Origin: Musa acuminata AAA Group
Lineage: Eukaryota; Streptophyta; Magnoliopsida; Zingiberales; Musaceae
Assembly (NCBI RefSeq): GCF_036884655.1
Contig: NC_088348.1
Location: forward strand, 23,053,501-23,117,500
Reading direction: 5' to 3'
DNA length: 64,000 nucleotides
Part shown: positions 1-10,900 of the stretch, one piece after another
How positions within the stretch are numbered: the first letter of the stretch is position 1
Layout of the letters: every line of letters begins with the position of its first letter
Made by a program: the position numbers and the translations under genes
Notes under the pieces: generated by a model
Told to the model about the DNA's origin: nothing
The model's database searches: none
The model's input: only the letters and a program-made list of their open reading frames with translations

Positions 1-1021
1 AGGTAAGTGGGAGTGCTATCACCTTTTTGGTGTTATATGTGGATGACATCCTGATCATCGGGAATGACGTAGGAATGCTATCCACAGTAAAGACTTGATT
101 ATCTAGACACTTCTCCATGAAGGACTTAGGGGAAGCATCCTATATCTTGGGGATTCAGATCTATAGAGATAGATCCAAGAGGATGCTTAGCTTGTCCCAG
201 TCTAAGTATATAGAAACCATTGTCAAAAGGTTTGGCATGAAAAATTCTAAGAGAGGTCTCAGACGATGAGACATGGGATATCGCTTTCTACGAGTATGTC
301 TCCAAAGACTCCAGAAGAAAGGGCAAACATGGATATGATACCTTATGCCTCAGCAATAGGGTCTATCATGTATGTCATGCTATGTACTAGGCCTGATATA
401 GCGCATGCTCTGAGTGTCACGAGCAGGTATCAAGAGGATTCAGGCTTGGAGCATTGGAAAGCAGTAAAGTGTATCCTTAAGTACTTGAGAAGGACTAAGG
501 ATCTTTTATTAGTATATGGAGGTAGTAGCCTTAAGGTTGAAGGCTACACAGACTTAAGTTTTCAGTCTGATGTCGATGATAGTAAGTCGAATTCGGGGTA
601 TATGTACACCTTGAATGGAGGAGCAGTGTGCTGGAAGAGTTCTAAGCAAGATACTACTGCTGACTCGACCATAGAGGCGGAGTACATTGCTGCATCAAAT
701 GCAGCAAAGGAAGGAGTCTGGGTGAAGAAGTTCATCACAGATTTGGGAGTCGTGCCAGGTAGCGAGGAACCGATCTCCTTATATTGCGACAACAACGAGG
801 CGATTGCTCAAGCGAAGGAACCCAGGTCTCATCAGAAATCTAAGCATGTTCTGAGGAGGTTCCACCTTATCAAAGAGATCATAACCCGAGGAGATGTAGT
901 AGTAGAAAGAGTTTTATCCGAATATAACATTGCAAATCCACTAACAAAGTCATTGTCTCAGATTATCTTTGAGCATCACAGGGGTCTAATGAGGATCAAA
1001 CATATAGGTGATTGGCTTTAG
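1..1021 (+). pseudogene. 3' end of Copia pol (RT C-terminal part and RNase H), element B
   Basis: Broken 3' part of a Ty1/copia polyprotein. At 3-250 the frame reads the end of the reverse transcriptase, with the catalytic YVDD box (LYVDDILIIGND) and the following SMKDLGEASYILGIQI block. A TGA interrupts it near 97 and a frameshift near 250 moves the reading to the frame of 266-1021. That frame carries PYASAIGSIMYVMLCTRPDI and the RNase H segment (EAEYIAASNAAKEGVW, then LYCDNNEAIAQAKEP, ending near LTKSLSQ). Family membership is clear from these blocks. The upstream gag, protease and integrase lie outside the window. It is followed after 14 bases by the element's 3' LTR. Not functional. Confidence 0.93.
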
Positions 1022-1035
1022 GTCAAGTGAGAGAT

Positions 1036-2529
1036 TGCTAGTCATAGGTGCCCAATAAGCCAATCACGTGAGTGATGGCACGTGTGACTCGATACAAAAT
1101 CTTTTTGCTTATTATATTTTGGCATATATCACTTTATAACTATTGCATATATGCATATATATATATGGTGATGTCCTTGGATTTGTGCAATGGGAATCGG
1201 ATCGTGATGAGATCACGATAATGAGATCGATTCACCTTTAAACACAGATCCTAAATAATCCTAGTCATAGATTACTCGAGAGGGACATCATGATAACCGG
1301 ATAGACTGGTGTGCTGTATACCCGTCCATATGATGGATGCAGCTGGTCTCATAGCTGCTCGTGTAGGGACACTAGGGATACAGTACAGGTGCTTATTAGA
1401 GAATGAGTTCACTGATTGATCCGCTTATGGAATGCTGGATGGTTGATGATGCCTTATTGTTAGACAGCGATTTTGTAGTCCTAGTGGTGTATCTGGTCCT
1501 TAGACTTGAGACACCAAGGATGTCATGTATGAGTGCTCCACTTTTTGATACTAGACTTATAGGTTTGGCTGTCCCAGATCTAGTACAACTAGTTATTGGG
1601 AGTGGTAGTCGACCTTACGAGAGCTATTGAGTGTCGATAGAGGATCATCCACTCTCGGCGTCATGAGAGGAATATCCCATGTGTTCTTGCTCAAACAAAT
1701 CCCTGGCCAGGGTCATTTGGGTTGAGAGAGAAAGAGTTCTCCGGGAGAATCCGATTAGAGCGAGACTCGAGTAGAAACCGTATGGGTCTGACAGCACCAT
1801 GTTCGATATACGGTCTCTAGGATATTAGATGGATGAAGGACTATAGGTACATGGTAACTGAGGATAGATAGGTCCAATGGATTGGATTCCCCTGTATCGT
1901 TTGGGGACTACGGCGTAGTGGCCTAGTACGTCCGTAGTCGATGAGTTGAGTGAATTATTACAGAGATAATAATTCACTAAGTTAAAAGGAGTTCTGACAG
2001 GTATGACTTACGGCCAACTCGATATTGGGCCTAGAGGGTCACACACATATGGTAGGCATTGCGATGAGTAGAGGTTCGGATATGAGATATACAACGGAGC
2101 CCTTATCTTATTGGATGCAGATCCAATACCCACTAGGGGAGGATCTATTAGGGTTTGACATGGGACCTCTATAAATAGGAGGGATTCAGAGCCTCATGGG
2201 CTAGAGCCTTTGCTTGCCTCTCCTATTCTCCTCCCCCTCTCCACCTCAGAGTAGGCCTGGAGTTTTGAGGAGCGTCGTCGCAGCCTTACTGTGTGGATCA
2301 CCGCTAGAGAGGAGGACACTTGACCTCCTTCACCCTCTCCTAAAGATCTACAAGGAAATAGGGATATACGATCTCCCTAGGTAACACAATCTACTCTATA
2401 CGTAGTTTTAAGTTTCGCGGATTTTGCGCACCAATCTTCGCACGACGACGAACATCTCTTTGGGAATCGGGGATTTTGTTTTCTTGTTCTTCCGCTGTGC
2501 ATATGATGTCACCCCAAGATTTCCCAACA
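1036..2529 (+). repeat. 3' LTR of Copia element B (long LTR, about 1.5 kb)
   Basis: It begins with TG directly after the purine-rich tract AAGTGAGAGAT that ends the pol region, as expected for a 3' LTR. The right end is less sure: homology with the reverse-oriented fragment near 62.1 kb continues to about 2525, so the best end is the CCAACA at 2524-2529, but the CA at 2500-2501 is possible. Immediately downstream the sequence returns to a different Copia element's protease region, so B was inserted into it. No long ORF is supported. The left copy of the LTR and the target duplication are outside the window. Confidence 0.75.
2170..2177 (+). promoter_or_regulatory. TATA box of LTR B
   Basis: TATAAATA followed by GGAGGG, inside the LTR and about 350 bases before its end. 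This is the expected spacing for an LTR promoter with a U5 downstream. The same TATAAATAGGAGGG string recurs in reverse orientation near 62.48 kb. Confidence 0.6.
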
Positions 2530-2825
2530 TTATCAAGATGGGCAATTATGGCATGACAGACATCATTGGCATGGGTGATATACATTTAAAGACCAACCTT
2601 AACTGCAAGTTGGCACTTAAGGATGTGAGGCATGTGATTGACTTGAGGCTGAATTTAATTTCAATTGGAAGACTAGATGATGGAGACTATGATAGCAGAT
2701 TTTACAGAGGGCAATAGAAGCTCAATAAGAGTTCTCTTGTTTTAGCTAGTGGAAAGAAATGTCATACTTTGTATAGGTTGTAGACTAAAGCTTATGGTGA
2801 GCAGTTAAATGCTATAGAGAAAGAC
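2530..2825 (+). pseudogene. Copia element A, protease-region fragment (left part)
   Basis: A short piece of a Copia polyprotein between two younger insertions. The frame reads IIKMGNYGMTDIIGMGDIHL, then LKDVRHVIDLRLNLISIGRL and LVLASGKKCHTLYRL, which is the stretch between the aspartic protease and the integrase zinc finger in Copia elements. A TAG at about 2716 breaks the frame. Its continuation, the integrase zinc-finger block ([20 protein letters not shown]), starts at 6472 just after element C. The two pieces were therefore contiguous before C inserted. Confidence 0.85.
2821..2825. repeat. Target-site duplication of element C, left copy (AAGAC)
   Basis: AAGAC lies directly before the TGTTAG that opens the 5' LTR. 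The same five bases stand directly after the closing CTAACA of the 3' LTR, at 6467-6471. This proves a single clean insertion of element C. Confidence 0.95.
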
Positions 2826-3249
2826 TGTTAGTTTGGCAAGTCCCATAGTCCCACATCGGGAAAATCAGACTTGTTATCTCCTATTGGAACTATAAATAAG
2901 GGTTTGAGCTTTGAAGTCAGATGCACCACAAGTGGCACCACAAGAAAAACCTAAGTGTTTACTTTGGGTTTAAGTCCACACTCAGTTAAATAGTTTGGGC
3001 TTATAGTTTGGGTTTTTCTTGTTTAGTATTTTAGGGTGTTTTATGGCCTAGGAACACCTTCCTAAGGCATTTGTAATAGTCTCTTTTATAGTAGTGATTT
3101 GCTCCTCTTTGGTCCGTGGATGTAGGTCAAAGTTAATTGATCGAGCCACGTAAATCTGGTGTTCTTGTCGCTTTTATCTTTTCACTTTATTGTCTTTGTT
3201 ATGTTGTCAAAATTACCTTGTGGTAAATTTCCTGGGGCTAGCTCTAACA
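2826..3249 (+). repeat. 5' LTR of element C
   Basis: 424 bases, TGTTAG...CTAACA. It has a TATAAATA box at 2891-2898. It is almost identical to 6043-6466, with about a dozen single-base differences and no indels. Confidence 0.95.
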
Positions 3250-3252
3250 AAC

Positions 3253-3265
3253 TGGTATCAGAGCC
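3253..3265 (+). other. Primer-binding site of element C
   Basis: TGGTATCAGAGCC starts three bases after the 5' LTR. It is complementary to the 3' end of plant initiator methionine tRNA, the usual primer for Copia elements. Confidence 0.9.
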
Positions 3266-3289
3266 TGGTTTCGGGATCTTTTGCCAACG

Positions 3290-5998
3290 ATGACAATAAC
3301 AAAGATTGTTGTCGAGAAATTCGACAGAAATGTCAACTTCGGCTTGTGGCAACTCAAGATGGAGGCTATTCTAGTTCAAGACAGAGTTGATTTGGTACTA
3401 TAGGGAGCCGAGAGCATTCCAGATGATATGTCAAAAGAAGAGCTTGCGGGTATGGATAAGAAGGCCCGATCAAGCATCATTCTAAATCTCTCTGCCGAGG
3501 TTTTACAGGAGGTAGCTACGGATACTACGGTTAAGAGCATGTGGGACAAGCTTAAAGCCTTATACATTAAGAGGACAGTGGAGAATCGTCTCTACTTGAA
3601 GTAGAGTCTGTATATGCTTCGGATGATTGAAGGTACATCTATACTCTCGCATCTTGATAAGTTTGATTCTTTGGTTATGGATTTAGAGAATATAGATGCA
3701 AAAATTGATGATGAGGATAAGGCTTTATTACTTTTGTGTTCTCTTCCCCAATTTTTTAAGCATTTCCGTGATACTATGATTTATGGAAAAGAAATAGTTT
3801 CGTATCAAAAAATTAAATCTGCACTGAAATCTAAGGAGCAGATAGACAGGAATATCACCGGGAAAAGTAGAGAGAATCAGGTTGAGGGTCTGGTTGTCAG
3901 GGATAGAATAGATAAAAGAGAATTTGACAGTAGTAGATCTAAATCTAGATCTAAATCCAGACATAGAAATTTGGAATGTATATATTGTCATAAAATGGGG
4001 CACATTAAGGTTAATTGCTTTAAATTAAAAAATAAATTAAAGCAAAAAGGAAAACTTGTTGAGAAAACTACTGAGTCCGCTGAAGCTAGTGTAGCATCTG
4101 ATGAGAATGTTAAAAATATTTTCTTTGCTACTGATGACAGTACGATGTCTAAAAATGAATGGATTTTAGATTCAGGTTGTTCTTATCACATGTGTCCCAA
4201 TAGGGATTTGTTTTCCACATATGAATCTTATAATGGTGGAATTATTTTGATGGACAATAATGCCGCGTGTGATGTTGTTGGTAGAGGAACAATCCGAATT
4301 AAAATGCATGATGGTATTGTGAGGACGCTCACTAATGTTACACATGTTCCTGATTTAAAAAAGAATCTCATCTCTTTAGGCACCCTAGAGGCTCTTGGGT
4401 GTAAATACACAGCTGAAGGTGGAGTTATGAAAGTTTCTAGAAGTGCCCTTATTGTTATGAAAGCTTGTAGGTCTAGGAGCTTATATATTTTGTAGGGAAC
4501 TACTATCATAGACTCGGTTGTAGTGTCGTCATCATCATTGTCTGATTCTGACATCACCAAATTATGACATATGCGTTTGGGTCATATGAGCGAAAAAGGT
4601 TTGAGCATATTGAGCAAAAGAGGTCTACTTTGTGGACAGAGTACTGGGCCACTGGACTTTTGTGAACTCTGCATTTTTGGAAAGCAGAAAAGAGTCAGCT
4701 TCACTTCTCTAGCAGTTCACAAAACGAAAGGTACTCTTGACTATATTCATTCAGACCTTTGGGGTCCAGCTCATGTTCAGTCTAAGGGTGGTGCTAGGTA
4801 TATGTTGACTTTCATTGACGATTATTCCAGGAAATTTTGGGTTTATTTTTTGAAGCATAAAAATGATATTTTTCTAACCTTTAAACAATGGAAGGCTTTG
4901 ATTGAGAAGCAAACAGGTAAACCTATTAAGTGGCTTCGAACAGATAATGGCATGGAATTTTGTGAAGGTGACTTTAATGAATTTTGCAAAAATGAAGGAA
5001 TCGTTCGGCATCGCACTGTTAGGATAACGCCTCAGCAAATTGGTGTGGCCGAACATATGAACAGAACACTTTTGGAGAGAGCAAGGTGTATGATCTCAAA
5101 TGCAGGGTTGACAAAGGACTTTTGGGCAGAGGCGATTAATATGGCCTGTTACGTTGTCAACCGCGCTCGTTCTACAGCACTTAACTTTAAAACTTTGGAG
5201 GAAGTTTGGTCAGGTACTCCTACTGATTATTCTAATTTAAAATTTTTTGGGTGTCCAGCATACATGCATATAAATGAAGGAAAATTAGAGTCTCGAGCTA
5301 AAAAATGTATTTTCCTTGGGTATGCTTCTGGGGTGAAAGGATACAGATTATGGTACTCTGATCCCAAATCCCCAAAATTTATAATCAGTAGAGATGTTAC
5401 TTTTGATGAATTATTTATGTTATCTTCCAAAGAGGATTCTACTAGTTGTACAAATGATAGTGCGCAGAAGTAGGTGGAGCTTGAGATTGGTAGTTCAGAT
5501 TCTTTTAAGTCAAACTCTTCTACTCAAAGAATGCCAGTAGGTGGTCCCGAGTCTACTAACGCAGATGATCCAGAGGAAGAGCAATATTCTATAGCCAAGG
5601 ATAGACCATAGAGAGATATTCGACCACCACAAAGATATGCAAATTTGGTTGCATATGCTTTGTCTATTGTAGAAGAGACAAGTGAAGTTGGTGAGCCTAC
5701 TTCCTACTCGGATGTAGTTTCTTGTGATAATTCCGCTAAGTGGTTGATTGCGATGAATGAAGAAATTGAATCTCTCAATCGGAATAGAACTTGGGATCTT
5801 GTGAAACCACCTTCGGGTAAAAAAATTGTTGGATGCAAATGGGATATCATTGCTGAAAGAAAGGTCCTTGTTCAGAAAATTCATACGAAGGACAATCGAG
5901 CTGATATGCTTATGAAGCCTCTTCCAGTTTATAAGTTCAAGCAGTGCTTAGACTTGGTTGGTGTTATTGTTGGTGATTGCCCGTTGGGGATTTTATGA
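3290..5998 (+). pseudogene. Element C gag-protease-integrase frame with RT/RNase H deleted
   Basis: A single reading frame runs from the ATG at 3290 to the TGA at 5996-5998 with no frameshift, but has six in-frame stops: TAG 3401, TAG 3602, TAG 4493, TGA 4565, TAG 5471, TAG 5609. In order it contains gag with a zinc knuckle ([14 protein letters not shown], near 3977-4018), the protease active site ([11 protein letters not shown], near 4165), the integrase zinc finger ([12 protein letters not shown] ... [11 protein letters not shown]), and the DDE core (SDLWGP, then TDNGMEF near 4940). RT starts (WDLVKPPSGKKIVGCKW) and then jumps straight to the RNase H end (VLVQKIHTKDNRADMLMKPL). The deletion keeps the frame. 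The five TAGs are explicable as CAG-to-TAG and the TGA as TGG-to-TGA, which is an inference from family context. Confidence 0.92.
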
Positions 5999-6028
5999 AG
6001 AAGGTGGAGCAAGTTTTGTTGGGACATG

Positions 6029-6042
6029 CTAAGGTGGAGATT
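6029..6042 (+). other. Polypurine tract of element C
   Basis: GCTAAGGTGGAGAT(T) lies directly before the 3' LTR start at 6043. It is purine-rich and in the position where plus-strand DNA synthesis is primed. Confidence 0.8.
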
Positions 6043-6466
6043 TGTTAGTTTGGCAAGTCTCATAGTCCCACATCGGGAAAATCAGACTTGTTATCTCCTA
6101 TTGGAACTATAAATAAGGGTTTGAGCTTTGAAGTCAGATGCACCACAAGTGGCACCACAAGAAAAACCTAAGTGTTTACTTTGGGTTTAAGTCCACACTC
6201 AGTTAAATAGTTTGGGCTTATAGTTTGGGTTTTTCTTGTTTAGTATTTTAGGGTGTTTTATGGCCTAGGAACATCTTCCTAAGGCATTTGTAATAGTCTT
6301 TTTTATAGTAGTGATTTGCTCCTCTTTCGCCCGTGGATGTAGGTCAAAGTCAATTGACCGAACCACGTAAATCTGGTGTTCTTGTCACTTTTATCTTTTC
6401 GCTTTATTGTCTTTGTTGTGTTGCCAAAATTACCTTGTGGTAAATTTCCTGGGGCTAGCTCTAACA
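6043..6466 (+). repeat. 3' LTR of element C
   Basis: 424 bases with the same ends as the 5' copy, and a TATAAATA at about 6108-6115. It is followed by AAGAC, the right target duplication (6467-6471). Confidence 0.95.
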
Positions 6467-6471
6467 AAGAC

Positions 6472-9160
6472 TTCAGCATGGAGTTGTGGCATAGGCGACT
6501 GGGACACATGAGCGAGAAGGGGCTGCAAGCTCTTTCCAAGAAAGAGGTATTGCCAGACCTCAGAGGTACACATTTGAACCCTTGTATTGATTATTTGGCT
6601 GGTAAATAACATAGAGTTTCATTTGCTAGTCCTGTTTTATCTAGAAAAATGCATGCCTCAGACCATGTTTATACAGATGTATGTGGTCCTTTGAGGACAA
6701 AAACTCCTAGTGGATCTGTTGATGTTCTTGGTATAAGTGGTGCACTTTATTTTGTCACTTTTATAGATGATTTTTTCAGGAAAGTTTGGGTATATGCTTT
6801 GAAGACCAAAGATCAGGTGATTAATGTCTTCAAAGAGTTTTATGCCAGGGTTGAAAGGGAGACAAAAAGACAATTGAAATGCATAAGATCAGATAATGGT
6901 AGTGAGTACACAGGATTATTTAATGATTATTGCAGGTCACATGGGATCCAACATGAGATGACAGTTCCTGATACATCTCAACATAATGCAATTGCAGAGA
7001 TGATGAACCGTACCATCATGGAAAAGATCATATGTATGCTTTCATAGGTCAAGCTACTCAAAAGGTTTTGGGATGAGACTTTAAGGACTGTAGTTGATAT
7101 GATCAACTTATCACCATGTACAACCCTAGATGGTGATGTTGCACATATTTCCTACAAGCATTTGAAAGTGTTTGGTTGTCAAGCATTTGCACATATTCCA
7201 GACAATGAGAGGTCCAAGCTGGATGGTAAGACTAAAGAATATATTTTTCTTGGTAACTCATATGATCAGTTTGGTTATAGGCTTTGGGATCCAGAAAAGT
7301 AGAAGGTGTTTAGAAGCAGAGATGTAGTCTTCTTTGAGGATCAAACCTTTGAAGATTTGAAGAAGAAGACACTGGCCAAGACTTCTGCAGAAGGATTAGC
7401 AGATTATGACCCAATTACTCCTCCAGTATATCAGGGTAATGGGGGAGATGTGCAGGAAGATGGTGTAGAGCTTGATGTTGATCTACCTGCAGGACATGTT
7501 GAGCGAGAAGAAGTTAGAGAGCAACTTCCAACAGAATCTCAGTTGAGAAGATCAACCTTCCAGAAGATACTCTACATATGGGCATATGATGCTTACTGAT
7601 GCAAGTGAACCAGAGAGTTACTAGGAAGCAATTGAAAGTGAGCAGAAAGAGAAGTGATTAGTTGTTATGCAAGAAGAGATGGATGCTCTTCAAAAGAACC
7701 ACACTTATGATTTAGTACTACTATCAAATGGAATGAAGGTCTTGAAAAACAAGTGGGTTTTTAGGTTGAAGACTCAAGAATATTATTCTCAACCAAAGTA
7801 CAAAGCTAGATTGGTTGTGAAAGGCTTTGGTCAAAAGAAAGGTATTGACTTTGAAGAGATTTTTTCTCCTGTTATTAAAATGTCTTCTATTCGTGTTGCT
7901 CTTGTTATTGCTGCAAGCCAGGACTTGGAGGTTGAGTAGTTAGATGTGAAGACAACTTTTCTTCATGGTGATTTGGATGAGGAAATTTATATGGAGCAAC
8001 CAGAATGTTTTAAAGTCAAAGGTAAAGAGAATTTTGTTTGCAAGTTGAAGAAGAGCTTGTATGGGCTAAAACAAGCTCCAAGATAGTGGTACAGAAAGTT
8101 TGATTCATTTATGATAGAAAATGGATATAAAAAAACGGCTTCAAATCATTGTGTGTATATCAAATGGTTTGGTGAGAATTTTATTATTCTCTTACTTTAT
8201 GTTAATGATATGCTTATTCTTGGGAAAGATATGTCTAAAATTAACAGGTTGAAGAAGGAATTGAGTGAGTCTTTTGTAATGAAGGACATGGGGCCAGCAA
8301 AGCAAATACTGGATATGTAGATTTCCCGTGACAAGAAAAATAAGAAGATTTGGTTATCACAGGAGAAGTACATCGAGAAGGTATTAGAAAGATTCAGTAT
8401 GAGCAATGCAAAACGAGTTGGTTCTCCTCTTACAAGTCACTTCAAGTTATGCTCAGAACAGAGTCCGTCAAGTGATGAGGAGAATGAGAATATGCAAAAG
8501 GTTCCTTATGCTTCAGCAGTTCGAAGTTTAATGTACGCGATGGTATGTACGAAACCGAACATCGCATATGCAATGGGTGTTACTAGCAAATTTCTTGCAA
8601 ATCCAAGCAAAGAGCATTGGGCAACAATGAAGTAGATTTTTATATATCTCAGAAGGAGCTCTAAGGTTTGTTTAAGTTTTGGAGGTAGACCACCTGTGTT
8701 AATAGGTTACACAGATGCAGATATTGCAAGAGATATAGATACGAGGAAATCCACATCAGGTTATGTACTCACTTTTGCAGGGGAGGCTATGTCATGACAA
8801 TCCAGATTGCAAAGGTGTATTGCTCTCTCCACCATAGAGGCAGAATATATTGCTGCTACAGAGGTATACAAATAAATGTTATGGATGAAAAAATTCTTAC
8901 AAGAACTGGGGCTGAAACAGAAAAACTATGTGGTGCATTGTGATAGCCAGAGTGTCATCCATTTATGTAAGAACCCAATGTTTCATTCCAAGTCAAAGCA
9001 TATAGATGTTAGATATCACTGGATTCAAAATGTATTTGAAGAGAAGTAGTTGTAGCTACAGAAAATTCACATAGATGACAACGGAGCAAACATGTTGACA
9101 AAGATCTTACCAAAAGAAAGATAGGAGATATGCCGACAGTTGGTCGGTATGGCTTCACAT
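6472..9160 (+). pseudogene. Copia element A, integrase-RT-RNase H (right part)
   Basis: Continuation of the fragment at 2530-2825. The order is the integrase zinc-finger start ([15 protein letters not shown], 6480), the integrase core (VYTDVCGPLRTKTPSG; IRSDNGSEYTGLFNDYC at about 6887; AIAEMMNRTIMEK), RT beginning with NKWVFRLKTQ at about 7750 and IDFEEIFSPVIKMSSIRVAL, a decayed catalytic box reading LYVNDMLILGKDM near 8196 (YVND instead of YVDD), and RNase H (TDADIARDIDTRKSTSGYVL; STIEAEYIAATEVYK; CDSQSVIHLCKNP; SKHIDVRYHWIQ). At least ten in-frame stops and one frameshift between 7600 and 7667 are present. Dead, and clearly older than element C. Confidence 0.92.
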
Positions 9161-9205
9161 TGAGGAGTCTTGGGATAGCCTCTCTTATGGGCTGAAGGGG
9201 GAGGT

Positions 9206-9733
9206 TGTTGGGCTGACAGCCCATATTCAGCCCAAGGTGGGCTTTATCAGCCCACAGTTTACCCCCTCTTTTAACCTAACCCTAATTCATATTATGGGGT
9301 GTGTGGTGACCGTAAAAAAAAGCATAAATAGGGCAGCAACGAGGAGATCTTGGCAGAAGCAAAAAGAGGAGAAAAAGATAGAAATCCAAGGAGAAAGAAA
9401 GGGAAGAAAACAAGGACAACGCAGAGAGACTATTCTCAATCATTTAGCAGTATTCTCATCTCAGGTTAGATCAAATCTACAGTAGATTCTTACTATGATT
9501 ACTTAGGGAGAATTTAGATATTGTGCACAATGATGTGATCTTTGTATCCCAATTATTCTATTATGATTATTGTTAGGATTTTTAGACAAGAGTTTGAGAT
9601 TTGTATATTCATTATTATTATAGTAGATTATCTCTAGTTTGTCCCATGGTTTTTACCCTTCATATTGAATGGGTTTTCCACATATATCTTGGTATTCTAT
9701 TTGATTGTGATTTCATTTAATTCCGCTACATAT
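9206..9733 (+). repeat. 3' LTR of Copia element A (right end uncertain)
   Basis: It starts with TGTTGGGCTGACAGCCC right after the polypurine tract CTGAAGGGGGAGG, a classic Copia 3' LTR start. The sequence carries U5-like features: many T-rich runs, TGGGTTTTCCAC, then TTCATTTAATTCCGCTACA. The end near 9731 is a guess because the left LTR lies outside the window. No gene is supported here. Confidence 0.65.
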
Positions 9734-9839
9734 TATGGCTGCTAGTATTTATTCATATACAAAAGTTATTTCTCTTTATATCCCATCACTATCATCCTAT
9801 CGAATCGTCGGTTAAGTTACGATTCGACATCAAGGCTCG

Positions 9840-10045
9840 GACTTTATTTGAACCCAACCTGAATCGACTAAGCTCGATCAATGATCGATGTGTGGATGGC
9901 CCAATCTCACTTGACTAGAGAGAAAGAAGATCGATGATATTGCTACCGCCTAAGCTAGCATAGCATGATTGAGGGGGACGGGCCCCACCACCCCTCTCTC
10001 ATGTTAATAAGAAGAGACTTTTAGCATTGTATATATAACATTGTC
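9840..10045 (+). promoter_or_regulatory. Promoter-like segment, diverged copy of the GH28 upstream region
   Basis: This stretch is collinear with 13640-14046, upstream of the GH28 gene, in four blocks: GAACCCAACCT; CTCGAT plus a diverged ATGTGTGGA-GGCC block; GCTAGCAT with CATGATTGA; and a TATA block reading GCATTGTATATATAACATT here and GCATATATAACATT there. This copy is shorter, lacking several internal segments. The TATATATAAC at about 10027-10036 could drive the small cysteine-rich gene downstream. The duplication is seen in the sequence; promoter activity is inferred. Confidence 0.5.
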
Positions 10046-10179
10046 CGTATAGTACTGTTGGTCAGGGAGGGACTTAGTAGTGTGTCTTGTATAATTACCA
10101 TTGACGTCTACCTCTTTTATTACCTTTTTTTTCGACACCATCACTCACAAAAAAAAAAAAATGACTTGGAAAATTCGTC

Positions 10180-10370
10180 TTCCAAATGTTTATAATGACA
10201 TTATAATTCTCAAGCTTCTAATCTTAACATTTTTTATCATCAGGTTTACTAGAAGATGACTTCTAAGTTCTCTGTCATCACTGTTAGTCTCCTTCTTCTC
10301 TCTCTTCGTGCTTGCTTGTGAAGTCTTGGTATATACGTATGTCACCTACATACGTTTTGCATCACGTCAT
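10180..10370 (+). pseudogene. Truncated tandem copy of the cysteine-rich peptide gene (exon 1 only)
   Basis: Collinear with 10440-10640: same leader, same acceptor-like T-run plus ATCAG before the start, and a start codon at 10256 giving MTSKFSVITVSLL, close to MVSKFSVITVGLL of the intact copy. The frame stops after 21 codons (TGA 10319-10321). The exon 1 donor context has changed and no second exon follows; the start of the intron (CACCTACATACGTTTTG) is still recognisable. It is a broken duplicate, or perhaps a very short secreted peptide. The first reading is preferred. Confidence 0.7.
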
Positions 10371-10539
10371 TCTTGATATCATAAGGGTCTATTTAATGGC
10401 TTTTTTCTTTGACAAACACCATCATTACTGGAGACTTTGGAAATTCTTAGGTCAGTGCTACTTCTAAATGTTCACAATGATAGTATAGTTGTCAAGCTTC
10501 AACTTCCAACTTTTTTTTTCATCAGGTTCACTAGAAAAG

Positions 10540-10900
10540 ATGGTTTCCAAATTCTCTGTCATCACCGTCGGCCTCCTTGTTATCTCTCTTGTGATGCTCG
10601 TGAGATCTACAGGTACATCGTGTCAGGATCATCTACCACCTACATATGTTTTGTGTCCCCCTCATGCTTTGAATTCAATTTAAAACACTAATGCCATTTC
10701 TCTAGCTTCTTAGTGCTGCTTCAATCTTGTGTTTACTTGCAGAGACTCCAGTGAAAGAGATTGGTGAAGGCTGCACACCGATTGGGGCACCATGCAAGAC
10801 AGCTAGTGACTGTAACGTACCATGCGGACGAGAGTATGGGTATCTTGCGAAGTGCACCTCTGATGGGTGTTTGTATTGGAGATTAAAAACGTCTTGTTAG
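10540..10900 (+). CDS. Small secreted cysteine-rich peptide, defensin-like (2 exons)
   Basis: Exons 10540-10612 and 10743-10900, intron 10613-10742 (GT...TTGCAG). The product is 76 residues. Exon 1 encodes a hydrophobic signal peptide (MVSKFSVITVGLLVISLVML). Exon 2 encodes a mature part with seven cysteines in the spacing C-x6-C-x5-C-x3-C-x9-C-x4-C-x8-C, beginning GCTPIGAPCKTASDCNVPCG. A signal-peptide exon followed by one cysteine-rich exon is the usual structure of plant defensin-like and related peptide genes. The spacing lacks the CxC of true defensins and the cysteine number is odd, so no named family is assigned. A 3' splice-like CATCAG at 10521-10526 just before the start suggests an intron in the leader. 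A likely role is an apoplastic antimicrobial or signalling peptide, which is inferred. Confidence 0.65.

Larger units (their letters stand above)
2826..6466 (+). mobile_element. Complete Copia LTR retrotransposon C, internally deleted
   Basis: A 3641-base element with two 424-base LTRs (2826-3249 and 6043-6466), matching TGTTAG/CTAACA ends, AAGAC target duplications on both sides, an initiator-Met-type primer-binding site and a polypurine tract. The internal region has gag, protease and integrase, but most of RT and RNase H is deleted, so it cannot move by itself. Counting by eye, the LTRs differ at about 12 of 424 positions, so the insertion is fairly young. It sits inside the older element A, in the same orientation. 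Confidence 0.95.

Noticed and set aside
2424..2520. N-terminal part of the frame starting at 2424 as Copia protease (YDVTP resembling YHVTP)
   Set aside because: The homology of LTR B with the fragment at 62.1 kb runs through this stretch, so it belongs to the LTR. The likeness to the protease motif is probably chance.
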